From the NCBI RefSeq assembly GCF_028476545.1, contig NW_026731948.1, positions 209,001-273,000 of the forward strand: a stretch of 64,000 nt of DNA, in the 5' to 3' direction. The position numbers were made by a program, and so were the translations under genes. Shown piece after piece: positions 11,507 to 23,795 of the stretch (within the stretch, counting starts at the first letter, position 1; the number at the start of each line of letters is the position of its first letter). The notes beneath the pieces are model-generated. The model had not been told where the DNA came from. It worked only from the letters and a program-made list of their open reading frames with translations, and searched no databases. This stretch comes from Physella acuta. Taxonomy: Eukaryota; Mollusca; Gastropoda; Physidae.

Positions 11507-13427
11507 CAAAGGTTCTCACGCCATTTCACCATAATGTTAAACCATGTTAGACTTTGTCAACCACCTACAAGTAGCACCCCCCTCCCAGACCTCTAAGACC
11601 CCGACACCCTAACCCCAATGTTTCCATTTTAAAAGTTACCACAAATATAGTGAGTGTGAGTATCCTCACAAATTAAAGACATCTACAAGTACAGTGTACA
11701 AACGTCTACTGCACTTTAGCATAAACCTCACTACAACTACCATTTTCACATACTCAACACACTTAACATTTTAATAAATTTTATAAAAATACCACTAGCA
11801 GGGTTCATGCTCAAAAGTTCAAATAAAATTCCAGGAGTTTTCCAGGACTTTTCCAGGAGTTTAAAACAAAATTCAAGGAGATTTTAAAAACAAAAAAGAA
11901 ACCCAATTTATACATTTTAAAAAAAAAAGCGTACTTAATAATACATTAAATTAGCTAAGCCAATGCAAAAATTTAATTTCAGTAAAAGTCAAACAGTATA
12001 TTAGTTACATATTAGGATAGAGACTATAAATCTGACTACAGAACAGTTTGAATTTTCAAAATCTGACCATAAACAAAAAAGTTATGATTTTTTTTGTCAT
12101 TAAAAAAAATAGCAGATTTTTCAGACAACCGGGATAGACCCTGAAAGAGGAAAAATACTGGGAGGGTATGGACCAAATTTTAAAGAGTTTTTCACTATAA
12201 AAGAGGTATAAATGCAAGCAGACTTCACCAATTAATATCATTTCGTGATATTTTATTGATTTTTGGATGCCAAATCCAATGATGCTAGGCTAGTCGGGCA
12301 ACCCGATGAACGTTTCAGACGAATATTATGTAATTTCAGAGACAAAAGTCTGGCAAGATTTCTTGATCTATGCCCAAGGATTAGTAACATCAACTCCACA
12401 AAGTGAAGGGGGAAGGGAGGTGGGGTATGAAACCACCGTACGAGTGTTACACAACATCAAAGGCGACGATCGTCGGCTTTTCACGTCACGGCACGGAGTA
12501 GTGGGGCGGGTTGAGCTATGGATGTTACGTTGGGTGTTACATACCGTGTAGGATGGTCAGTGTCTTCCCCCACCCACCCCAGCCCATTTTGGTCGATTTG
12601 GCAAGCTATATTAAGCGTATTAACAATTTTTAGTCAACCGAAAAAAAAAAGAGCCACTGGAAATTTATTTTATTTTCTATAGGGCCTAGCCATTTTTACG
12701 AAAAATGAAACGTTACGCGAATCAGCATTGTTTGATCGGGTCGCAGCTATCCGGGTTTTCTAAAGAAGATTAATTTTGACGATTAGTCCTGAGCCGTAAA
12801 TACTACTACAACTTGTTTTTGCTGTTTCAATAGTTTTAGACAAAGTATGCCTGTCTACTTTAAAAATCCAAAAGCCGACAAGTCAAACACGGGAACACAT
12901 GTAGGCCTATCTATCTTTAGAAATTGTTTATAGTATCATCCAATCGGGTCAATCGCCTAGCGTCACGTGACCACACACTCGGCTGTGCTACACGATGTGT
13001 AGATCACGGCAGTGCGATTCAGTCGGACGACGGCCGATGCGTTTATTTTTATTTTCGTCCCATTTAAAAACTACTATTCAATTATTGGCGGAACAAAATC
13101 AAATAATTTCGGTCGGGTTTTGCGCAGCGGGTTAATAAAATTTCATGAGATTTTACGAGAATTTTTAAAATTTCAGGAGAATTCCAGGAGGTTTTGATAT
13201 TTTTTCAAATTCCAGGAGAATTCCAGGAGATTTTTACGTTTTTTTAAATTCCAGGAGTTTTCCAGGACCTCCTGGAATTTCAGGAGGCCGCACGAACCCT
13301 GCACTAGTATTACTAGATCTGTGAACTTTGAACCCCAATCTTCAAAATGTTAAGAAACTTGAAATACGAAATTGTTGAAGACCTATTGATGTATGACCCC
13401 CACCTTTCATATTTTTGAGAACCCCTG
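11507..13427. mobile_element. older hAT-like element split by the 11.8-13.3 kb element
   Basis: The left edge CAAAGGTTCTCACG and the right edge TGAGAACCCCTG are inverted-repeat ends of the CAGGGGTTCTCA type. Excluding the inserted element, about 410 bp remain. No clear target duplication is visible. The nesting is an inference. Confidence 0.4.
11799..13301. mobile_element. non-autonomous hAT-like DNA element (1.5 kb)
   Basis: The terminal inverted repeats are CAGGGTTCATGC on the left and the complement of CAGGGTTCGTGC on the right, flanked by a 6-bp direct repeat CACTAG (11793-11798 and 13302-13307). Both subterminal zones carry many copies of TTCCAGGAG and related words. There is no transposase reading frame; the middle (about 12.3-13.1 kb) is unique-looking and slightly CpG-rich. 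Confidence 0.7.
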
Positions 13428-15629
13428 CGTTAGCTCACGAACGAGAGACGGAAACTGACGACGGAAGGGCTGTGTGTGCGACAAGATACAAGCCAAGCTT
13501 AACGATGACAAATCAACTTAGATTTTTTAATTAACAGGTTCATTAATGAGTGTTCAGGATTTTGGACATAAACGATCAGCACGACTTCTCGAACCATTTC
13601 TTTATTTGATACAACAAAAAGACTGTCAATGATTCAGTCCACACCACACTGGAATGTTCTCAGTACTACTGACCAGTGTGAGCAGGGTTTAGACATTTTT
13701 CTCTGAGGGCTGGATGATTTGGGGGGGGGTGGGGGCATTTGAAATTCCATGGGTGGGGTGGTGAGGAAATGGTTCAAGTAAATGTTTCTATACAGACTTA
13801 ATACTTTCTCTATTTCGTCAGAGGGGAATATGGACGCGCTACAGACTCTCTGCCCCCCCCCCCCCTCGCAATTCAGAGAATACAAACAAATACTTTGTGT
13901 GAGAAATGTGCATTAAAAATAAACATCCATTCGTCAGTGATAAGTATAGATCTATATAAAATAAACTAACGGAGAGGTAAATGATTAGCGAACAACAAAG
14001 AAAAAGATCGGTTTTTCGTTCACACCGCATCATGGCATGACCCAAAGAAAACGTTTCAGTGTTTTAATAACGTAATGTAACTTACCATATCGTCCTAACA
14101 AACAAAAAAATTCGCACTGATTATAAAGGATCAAATCTCCAAAATTAAGATCTCTTGAGCTTATACACTAGCACACACAAAAAAATCTAAAATATATTTT
14201 TTTTAAAGTAGCAAGCTTTAAACCGTTCTTAAAACGTATTTATAAAAAGTCAGGTAGATCTCACCTGGTGTGGTTGCGAACAGAGTACGACCAAGATTTT
14301 AACCCCCGGTGTTTTAAAAAATTCAGTTCCTTGTTGTAAATCTAGCACGGTGTGGTCACGAGGCTTAAATACCTTTACTCAGGTGTACGTTACGTCAGCA
14401 GGCACCAGCCACAATAAAATAATTTTATAACAACACATCACGTGGCTGTACTTGTAATAATTTTTTTTTATTGTGCTTTAGCTTAAACAGATACACTTTA
14501 CAGAAAGATTTTGGTACTGTCGAGTAGCCATACCCTCAGATTCGAATAGAGTATCGCGATAACGGTACTTGAACTCTCGCCCAGTCAGTGTTTCTTTCAG
14601 ACTTTTCTCGGGGGGGGGGCTTGATTTTTTCGGTGGGGGGAGGACGAACAAAATTTTCCCGGGGATGGGGGGGGGACACTGGTAAAAAGTAAATATTTTC
14701 TATATAAATTCCATTTCGTTCGTGGGGGGGGGGTGGAAAAGTAGCCTGGAAGAAACTCGTCCTAACCCCCATACCAACCTATAACCACTGTCTTTAATGA
14801 AAATTCTAACCGAAATAGATCTAGTAACCTTTTCTCTAACGCAGACGCGAAATATTTCCCAAACTCAAACGCTAAGCTTATCGCTATTTATAATAACGAT
14901 GATAGACTTTACCCAAACCAAAAGTACAATTAATGAATTTTCCGATGATATTCGTAATCAATAATAGCTGAACATGATTTATACCCCGCAATACCCGCTC
15001 TATCATTAAGACACTCCACTCCTATTTTCGTCTGTTAAAAGAGATAAGTCTATAGGCCTACGTGAAATAATAAACGGTTACACAGATAAATATTGAACCT
15101 GAGAAACTCTTATCAACAAAATAAGATATACGCACTGTTGATATCTGGCAGAGGGAAAACCCGATATTTAAAAATTCTAATTTTAGCAGCTGACTGCTTA
15201 CATTGACTCCCGCGGTGAAAGAAAGAATAAAAAGAAAGTTAAAAATAGATCCAAAACTGACGAGGTCAAAACAGCCGTTAAATTGTGTGTACGCTTCACC
15301 TGGGAAGTGAAAGGGAGGGGAGGGGGAAATACCCCCCTCATATGGAACTGTTTAAATATTTTACCTGGGAAGAAAATCTGAAAATTCTGGTACCACTGGT
15401 CTTATCGTAGATGGCTAGTTTTCTCTCTGGTCTAATACGTGGTACACACGAACTCATGCTGTGTTGGTGCATGGCACTGGTTAACTTTACACGGGAGGAG
15501 TTTGGTTTTTATTCCGCTTAAACGTGCAGCCAGTAGCACCGTTAACACTAACCCTAACCCAAGAACATCATTCCCTAAAAGAATAAACATATTTCCGAAC
15601 CAGAATTTAACCTAAATCGTGTTTCATAG
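13428..15629. other. noncoding interval around one MITE
   Basis: Only the 14.6-kb poly-C MITE is recognised. Isolated G/C runs occur near 13725 and 13853. Confidence 0.35.
14586..14760 (-). mobile_element. poly-C MITE, reverse orientation
   Basis: The plus-strand left end is CAGTGTTTCTTTCAGAC and the right end CCTGGAAGAAAC. The inside shows G-runs and the complement of the GAACGAAATG and AT-rich modules. Target duplication is not evident. Confidence 0.7.
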
Positions 15630-15935
15630 TCGGCGTGGTCGAGTCAGTAAAGGTTGCTAAACCGAAAAGTCTCGAGTTCGAACCCTCGGGCAGATGAGGC
15701 TTGTTAGCTGGGGACAGCCACTCTTCTAGGAGAGACAACTCCAAAATCAAACAACTGCTGCCTTGTAGTTTGTTCTTGGTTGGACAAAGGCTATGGAAGC
15801 AAATCCAAAAATAAAAGCAGGCTGAGACCGGAGTCAATGGCCTCAATGGCGCATAACCAGTTGACACGTAGCCTTAATTGTGCTGGAGGGGGATCCCTTC
15901 CAACACTAAATATAAGAACGAAGAAGAAGAAGAAG
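15630..15935 (+). mobile_element. tRNA-derived SINE (family B) with AAG tail
   Basis: The tRNA-like head has GGCGTGGTCGAGTCAG and GAGTTCGAACC (15674-15684). The body differs from family A and includes GGAGTCAATGGCCTCAATGG. It ends in a GAAGAAGAAG microsatellite tail. Confidence 0.7.
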
Positions 15936-15994
15936 TCCTAACTCTATTTATGTCCATAAACCCAACACTCAGCGTTAATAAAATCCCAATCAGA

Positions 15995-16315
15995 CATGCC
16001 CGTGGTAGAAGGGTAGAGCTAACGACTGCTAACCCGTAAGTCTCGAGTTCGGATCACGAGCTTGAGTCTGTAGGACGGCCCTGAGTCCACCCAGCTCTAA
16101 TGGTATCCCTGGGTGGGGGGCATGTCCAGGAGGTTATTAACCGGGAACCGCTCTAAAGGGTTACTTGACTCACGAGAGAAAATACCACTGGGCATAGTAC
16201 TGACCACACTGTCTTCTACCTAGCATGCTGAATTCATTGTAACAGATGAACTCTACTTCCTCTACCTCATCGATGTGTCATAGGCACGAACGGAAAAAAG
16301 ACGAAAAGATGACGA
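15995..16315 (+). mobile_element. SINE family A, full-length but diverged
   Basis: The B-box-like CGAGTTCGGATCACG is followed by CCACCCAGCTCTAATGG, GGGCATAGTACTGACCACA and a GATGAACTCTACTTCCTCT end. Confidence 0.65.
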
Positions 16316-17496
16316 TCGGTCATACCATTTCAGCAGATGCAATAAGCCAACAGAACCACCAAAAAAAAAAAACAGAGTAAAACAATGTGTAAAACCCGTG
16401 CGCATGTTGACTCTATTCAAATCAAATTAGTAACACTAACAAGCAAACAAGGGAGGCCAACCTAATAACAAATGAGAACTAACATAAGTGGACTATAGAG
16501 ATTTTCTTTTAACGTAACCTGTGAAGTGAAAGGGAGGTAAAACGAAATAAATATTCCACTTGATTAATGATTTTTCGGAATGGCCTTGTTTATTATTAAG
16601 TTAACATCCATGCTTTTTTTAAATTCAATTCCAAGGGAAGACTCATCACCCATTACTGCAGCAATTAGTAAATTAGGGCCTAATTGAAAACAACAAAGAA
16701 GTTCAACCAGAAAATATTTATCAAAGGTTGGAAGGGGGTACATGGGATGAACCATTTTTTAAACTGCGCTATGGGAGAGGTGACTCATGCAAAAAATTAA
16801 CGCAAGGGAGTAGAGTTTGTGAATATCTAAAAAAAATGTTAAACAATTTTGTGAGTACACAAATAAAAGGTAAAAAAAAAAAAAGTCAGATAAGAGTTTT
16901 CTACCAGCTGCCTTCCTCCTTAACCTTTTGTCGTCTGTAGACATAGGGGTGTGAGGGGGGGGGGGTGTGTTAACGGTAATTGATGGTGCTATTGAGCTAC
17001 CAGTAGGCTTGAGTATATGGTACGGGGTACTGTTCTTATGTTTAGTTGGGCTAACTGTAGGTTAGTAAATACTACGGTATTTGGGCTAACTCTAGGTTAG
17101 TAAATATTACGGTATTTTGGGCTATACGTAGGTGTAGGGCTTGTGTATAAGAAGGTATGTGTCGTTACGCTACCAGTGGGTTGGAATATGTGACTAGGAT
17201 ACCAATAGGTTTGTGCACTACCAAAGATTCCCATAAAACTTGGCAAAGTTAGCGTGAAACGTGAATCTTATGTGCGCGGCGTTCTAAAAGTCTTATACAA
17301 GGATTATGTATTTTACAAAATTACTACGCAGCAGGTTCAAAACTACTGCGCGGCCGCGCAACCCGCGCAACTTAGAGGCAACATTGTAGTAACACGTAAT
17401 TAACCAAACTGTAGGCCCTCAAGTTTTATAGCGCTAATAGAAGTTGGTGTATAGGACTACCCATGTGTCTTCCTACTTTTCAAATTACCAAACTAT
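16316..17496. other. noncoding interval
   Basis: It holds the 40-bp duplication at 17040-17125 and a G-run at 16958; nothing else is recognised. Confidence 0.35.
17040..17125. repeat. 40-bp duplication
   Basis: There are two adjacent copies of a unit containing GGCTAACT, TAGGTTAGTAAAT and ACGGTATTT. Confidence 0.8.
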
Positions 17497-18785
17497 TTAG
17501 AGGTCAGTGTTAAGACAATAGGCCGAGGTCAGTGTTAAGACAATAGGCCGAGGTCAGTGTTAAGACAATAGGCCGAGGTCAGTGTTAAGACAATAGGCCG
17601 AGGTCAGTGTTAAGACAATAGGCCGAGGTCAGTGTTAAGACAATAGGCCGAGGTCAGTGTTAAGACAATAGGCCGAGGTCAGTGTTAAGACAATAGGCCG
17701 AGGTCAGTGTTAAGACAATAGGCCGATGTCAGTGTTAAGACAATAGGCCGAGGTCAGTGTTAAGACAATAGGCCGAGGTCAGTGTTAAGACAATAGGCCG
17801 AGGTCAGTGTTAAGACAATAGGCCGAGGTCAGTGTTAAGGCCGATGTCAGTGTTAAGACAATAGGCCGATGTCAGTGTTAAGACAATAGGCCGAGGTCAG
17901 TGTTAAGACAATAGGCCGAGGTCAGTATTAAGGCCGAGGTCAGTGTTAAGGCCGAGGTCAGTGTTAAGACAATAGGCCGAGGTCAGTGTTAAGACAATAG
18001 GCCGAGGTCAGTATTAAGGCCGAGGTCAGTGTTAAGGCCGAGGTCAGTGTTAAGACAATAGGCCGAGGTCAGTGTTAAGGCCGAGGTCAGTGTTAAGGCC
18101 GAGGTCAGTGTTAAGGCCGAGGTCAGTGTTAAGAAAATAGGCCGAGGTCAGTGTTAAGACAATAGGCTGAGGTCAGTGTTAAGACAATAGGCCGAGGTCA
18201 GTGTTAAGACAATAGGCCGAGGTCAGTGTTGAGGCCGAGGTCAGTGTTAAGGCCGAGGTCAGTGTTAAGGCCGAGGTCAGTGTTAAGACAATAGGCCGAG
18301 GTCAGTGTTAAGACAATAGGCCGAGGTCAGTGTTAAGACAATAGGCCGAGGTCAGTGTTAAGACAATAGGCCGAGGTCAGTGTTAAGGCCGAGGTCAGTG
18401 TTAAGGCCGAGGTCAGTGTTAAGACCGAGTCAGTGTTAAGACAATAGGCCGAGGTCAGTGTTCAGACAATAGGCCGAGGTCAGTGTTAAGGTCGAGGTCA
18501 GTGTTAAGACAATAGGCCGAGGTCAGTGTTAAGACAATAGGCCGAGGTCAGTGTTAAGGCCGAGGTCAGTGTTAAGGCCGAGGTCAGTGTTAAGACAATA
18601 GGCCGAGGTCAGTGTTCAGACAATAGGCCGAGGTCAGTGTTAAGACAATAGGCCGAGGTCAGTGTTAAGACAATAGGCCGAGGTCAGTGTTAAGGCCGAG
18701 GTCAGTGTTAAGGCCGAGGTCAGTGTTAAGGCCGAGGTCAGTGTTAAGGCCGAGGTCAGTGTTAAGACAATAGGCCGAGGTCAGT
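17497..18785. repeat. mixed 25-bp/18-bp tandem array
   Basis: About 55-60 units of GAGGTCAGTGTTAAG are followed either by ACAATAGGCC (25-bp form) or by GCC (18-bp form). The first third is almost pure 25-bp units; later parts alternate in short blocks. Confidence 0.95.
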
Positions 18786-19599
18786 ATCAGATGAACTCTG
18801 TGTTTACATACAACTCCAGCCAAGCATGACTCAGTGTTGATACTTGATCACCGGCCCGACCGATTACATCCAGGTGCTACCAACATCACCTTCAGGGAAG
18901 TAGATTTTAAACCGCTCACCCACACCTGGTACTCGGCAACTGATTTTTTTTTTTACACAACCCCTTCTTACGGCCGTAACGAAAGCTTTAGTTAGACTCT
19001 AGAGATGTGTAGAGATGGTCGCTTTTTTTTAGACATAGCAACATTTTAAGAGAGAAAAACTAAAAGAAAAAAAGTTAATGTTCAGTCTTTCTTTAGAGAA
19101 TACATTGACACGCAACAAAACAAAACCAAAATAATAAAAAAACTAAATTCTATTCCTCATTTACATAACATTTTTAAAGAGTAAAAAATAATAGTAATAA
19201 TAAGAATAACGAGGGAAAAAAACCAAAGTACTGTTTAGTCCATGAAATGTAAGTTCATTCACAATGTGTCAGTAGTACATAGTTCACCCAGCTTCAATGT
19301 GTAGGCTACTTATTTCAAGTTAGGAAAATGAAAGGCGTATATTACCTTAAAATAAGTAACAGGGTAATCACTTCCACTGCAACACGAACGACACCAAACA
19401 ACACACACACACAAGCAAGGAAGGTGGGCTTTTACTCCCAGAAAATCCCATTAGTAATCAGGTAATGATGCATGTCCATGTTGATACACAGGTAGATTAC
19501 AGTACTGGAACAATCTGGAGTTCCAGCGTGCATGCACGTGATAAATGGACAGGTCCATGCAGATAGGAAGTGGCGAGTAAAGATAGCTTAATGGTTTCT
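18786..19599. other. noncoding interval
   Basis: AT-rich sequence with no recognised feature. Confidence 0.35.
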
Positions 19600-19922
19600 G
19601 GCTAGTCAGTTCGGGTAGAGAGAGACGAGTTGAACTATAGGTAACAGTGATGTAAACTTTTGGTGTCTGACCAGCCTATTCAGATATGGAGAGACGAGTA
19701 ATTATGTAACTTAATGGTGTCTGACTAGTCAGTTTGGATAGGGAGAGACGATTTGAACTGTAGGTAACAGTGATGTAAACAGTCTATTCAGGATAGGGAT
19801 AGACTATTTGAACTATAGGTAACAGTGATGTAAACAGTCTATTCAGGATAGGGAGAGACTATTTGAACTATAGGTAACAGTGATGTAAACAGTCTATTCA
19901 GATATGGAGAAACCAGTAAGTA
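19600..19922. repeat. about 53-bp tandem array
   Basis: Five to six units have GAACTATAGGTAACAGTGAT and GTCTATTCAGGATAGGGA; the first two are more diverged. Confidence 0.85.
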
Positions 19923-20182
19923 ACTGCAGAAAAGAAAAATGACAGAAAGCTTGCTTTTATTTTTCGAATATATGTATATACATTACCCCCCTCCTCCCAC
20001 CTTCCATACAGTAGGACACTGATTATGTAGACACATTACAGGGGTTGTATCCAACTATAAACTGATACAAGCTAATCAAAGATCTTTACCTATCACAAGA
20101 CTACACAATTGGTATGTCAGAGAGGATAAAAACACCGAGCCAAATATCCAATGCTATATAACATCGTTGAGTTGCTGGCACT

Positions 20183-20312
20183 AGTTCACACAGAACAAGA
20201 TCTTGAGACTTGGTGTTTGATGTACCGTGAGTACACGGCCAACTTCCCACACAGAACAAGGAGGTCTTGAGACTTGGTGTCTGATGTAGAGTACATGGCC
20301 AACTTCCCAGAC
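20183..20312. repeat. 65-bp duplication
   Basis: There are two copies of a segment with CACACAGAACAAG, TTGAGACTTGGTGT and GGCCAACTTCCCA. Confidence 0.7.
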
Positions 20313-20409
20313 TGGTACAATTACAGGTGATGAAAGTTTTAGTAGTTAGGATAGATGGAAGCGATTGCTATGTCAATTTTTTTATGTTTGTGCCTGGTAT
20401 TTCAACAGC

Positions 20410-21330
20410 TGTGGTTGGTAGCTGGTTTTTTGGGAGATGTGGTTGGTAGCTGGTTTTATGGGACTTGTAGTTGGTAGCTGGTTTTATGGGAGCTGTGGTT
20501 GGTAGCTGGTTTTGTTTTATGGGAGCTGTAGTTGGTAGCTGGTTTTATGGAAGCTGTGGTTGGTAGCTGGTTTTGTTTTATGGGAGCTGTAGTTGGTAGC
20601 TGGTTTTTTGGGAGATGTGGTTGGTAGCTGGTTTTATGGGACTTGTAGTTGGTAGCTGGTTTTATGGAAGCTGTGGTTGGTAGCTGGTTTTGTTTTATGG
20701 GAGCTGTAGTTGGTAGCTGGTTTTATGGGAGCTGTGGTTGGTAGCTGGTTTTATGGGAGCTGTAGTTGGTAGCTGGTTTTATGGGAGCTGTAGTTGGTAG
20801 CTGGTTTTATGGGAGCTGTAGTTGGTAGCTGGTTTTATGGGAGCTGTGGTTGGTAGCTGGTTTTATGGTAGCTGTAGTTGGTAGCTGGTTTTATGGGAAC
20901 TGTGGTTGGTAGCTGGTTTTATGGGAACTGTGGTTGGTAGCTGGTTTTATGGGAACTGTGGTTGGTAGCTGGTTTTATGGGAGTTGTGGTTGGTAGCTGA
21001 GCTGTTTTTATGTAAGCTGTGGTTGGTACCTGGTTTTATGGGAGCTGTAGTTGGTAGCTGGTATTGGTTTTTTATGGGAGCTATAGTTGGTAACTGGTTT
21101 TATGGGAGCTGTGTTTGGTAGCTGGTTTTGTTTTATGCGAGCTGTGGTTGGTAGCTGGTTTTATGGGAGCTGGTTTTATGGGAGCTGTAGTTGGTAGCTG
21201 GTTTTATGGGAGCTGTGGTTGGTAGCTGGTTTTATGGGAGCTGGTTTTATGGGAGCTGTAGTTGGTAGCTGGTTTTATGGGAGCTGTAGTTGGTAGCTGG
21301 GCAGTTTTTATGGAACCTATGGTTGGTACT
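20410..21330. repeat. 28-bp tandem array
   Basis: About 30 units contain TTGGTAGCTGGTTTTATGGG and AGCTGT, with occasional TTTTGTTTTATG variants. Confidence 0.95.
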
Positions 21331-23519
21331 TTAGTAGCCAAATTTATGGAAGCTGTGGTAGGGAGGAGTGCTGGTCTTTGAGGGAGCTGTAACCTTTATC
21401 CCTACCGTACCCAATCACCACATATACGGGCCTTGAGAATAAGCAGCCCTTGGCTGTAGTAGGGGCCTGTTCTCTGATAAAATCAGGCCATCCCCCATCC
21501 CATCCAAAAATTTTCCTACCCCGGAAGTCTTGTCTTCTAAGCAAGATGTGAGCGATTACACAAAGTCTCCCGCCAACTTGAACACATCAAACAATACACG
21601 GCGCTCATGCGTAATACGTCACAGCCAATCAAATCACATCAACTCGCGCCTCACCCAGACAACGCCCTCCCTTTCATGTTTTCCTTATCCTCAAAGCAAA
21701 CGGTGAACACCTACGATGACGAATGATAGGGAATTCCCGACCATATCATCAACAAAAGGCAGAAACAGGTTATAATAATAACGCGGTGTCTGACGGTCAT
21801 ATCTATCAATACAATGTGTTTTCTATTCAATGACTCATCGTGAGATATCTTATTAGATCTACATCCTTTTTAAATAGATCTACATCCTTGTGTTTTTAAG
21901 GGGGGGGGGGGGAGAGGGTCTTACAAATAATCTATAGTAGTCCATAACACAAAAAATGAGTGGGTTTTTTAAATAAATCGGCTACGTTTAATTTACAGTA
22001 TAGTTCATTGCAACGATGCTATTAAGAGTACAACTAATATCAAATCACATCTAACTAAGTATAGCTATAAAAAAATTAAATTAGCGTTTAGGTATCTTAT
22101 TACTGTTTGGCACCTTCTATTTATGTTAAAACACGCACTTCTAAAATAAATAATTAGAAAGGAGTTTTAAATACATTTGAAACTTTAATTTTTTACCCTA
22201 TTTAAAGACCTGATGTATGGTCAGCAAAAGATATAAAATATCTCGTTGTCAAGGGGCTATTTATTTCTATAAAAAAATGAACGGTAAACAATGGCGGCTG
22301 TCCGGTACATACGATCCACCATCAAATGGAACGCAAGATGAATGCGCACTAAGTTGGGAGCCGCTGCGTGTTTCCGCTCTGTTAGGTCCCGAAAGGCCAC
22401 CCGTCCCCGCACGTTTTATTTTCCTAATGTGGCATTTGTTTTGTGGGCACGGGACGGCAAGCAAATCCCGGGGTGTAACAACAGTGGAGGGGGGTGTTAG
22501 GTTTTTTGTGTAAACATTGAGGGGTGCTGAAATGTACCATATACTGCCGGAAACATTAACATTACGGGACGGAACACACGTTTTTATTAACTTCAATTTT
22601 GCATTAGCGATACCTGCATATTCGGATTGCTAGTTTCGCCGATATTTCTAGCCCAAGCCTAACACTAACCCTAGATTAAATCTAATCTAACCCTATAAAT
22701 AACAGTGAATACATTCATTAAATTGTGCGGGTACGACTAAACTGTGCCTTTAAAAATGCGCAAAGGAAAAGTGCGCATACAGAAAACATCGCAAATACAA
22801 ATTCATGACACTAATAATATACTTTCTATAAGTCATATTTCGTTGAAAAAGGCTTTTTTTATACTACAATGTACATGTGTTCCTTCGTTGCTAACGTCTT
22901 TAATTTATTGTCTCTGTTAAACCTGGCAGTTATGAATGTCCGACGGTTGTTGCTACATTAATTAATTACATTCGTCTACTATACAGCCACAATAATTCTA
23001 GCTAAAAATAAAACCACAACCAAAGCGCAATACAGAACCGTAACTCTGTCCTGACCAGAATTAAAGGGAAAGCACCGAACAGCGTGGTATTGCATTACAT
23101 GATAGACAACTGCAGGCTACAGGTGCCAGAACCGCTCTGCTAAATGAGGTCACAACTTCCGAGTCGCTGACACGACGCCAACTAAACCAAAAGGTTAAGA
23201 ATTCTCAACAAGCGGAACAAAGAACCACGACTCTTACAACTACTGGATGACATCATAAGGTGGAGTTACCGCCTTTTAAGTCGGGTATTTCTATTACTGC
23301 CAGATTTAAGTTCAGCTTTAGTTTACTTGGAGGTGAAAAGCTCTCAGAACATGCAGCTTTATGAGATTATGATATAAAATTATCAAATTGAAAAGGTTTT
23401 CGAGAAATAGAAAATAAAAGTACCACTTCCGGTTACCGTAAACCATAAAAAGTTGAAAGATATCTACGTATACGATATGAAATTTCGTCCGCCTAACTGA
23501 AACGTTACTCAAGTTACCT

Positions 23520-23550
<31 letters not shown>

Positions 23551-23570
23551 GACTAAAATATACACATACA
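21331..23570. other. noncoding interval with a GC-richer pocket
   Basis: The segment 22,215-22,600 is richer in GC and open in two overlapping frames on opposite strands (98 and 109 codons). Neither resembles a known protein. The rest is AT-rich. Confidence 0.3.
23516..23552. repeat. AC dinucleotide microsatellite
   Basis: An (AC)n run is interrupted once by ATAT. Confidence 0.9.
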
Positions 23571-23578
23571 GACATGAC

Positions 23579-23787
23579 CAGAATTTCTCCCAGGCATCTC
23601 TTTCGCCCCCCCCCCCCCCCCCGAAAAATTCTACCGCCCCTCCCCCCCCCCCTCCCGAACGAAATGAAATTTATATAGAAAATATATACTTTTAACAGTG
23701 TCCGCCCCCCCCCCCCCCCGAAAAAAGTCTACCGCCCCCCCCCCCCCCAAAATTTCAAGTGCCCCCCCCCCCCCGGGAGAAACACTG
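23579..23787 (+). mobile_element. poly-C hAT-type MITE, copy with perfect TSD
   Basis: The left end is CAGAATTTCTCCCAGGC and the right end GGGAGAAACACTG. The 8-bp target duplication GACATGAC is perfect (23571-23578 and 23788-23795). The internal order of poly-C runs and linking words is the same as in the 7.7-kb copy. Confidence 0.87.
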
Positions 23788-23795
23788 GACATGAC

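Noticed and set aside
22217-22596. Two overlapping opposite-strand frames of 98 and 109 codons
   Set aside because: They overlap almost fully and look like a GC-richer pocket with few chance stops; neither matches a known family.
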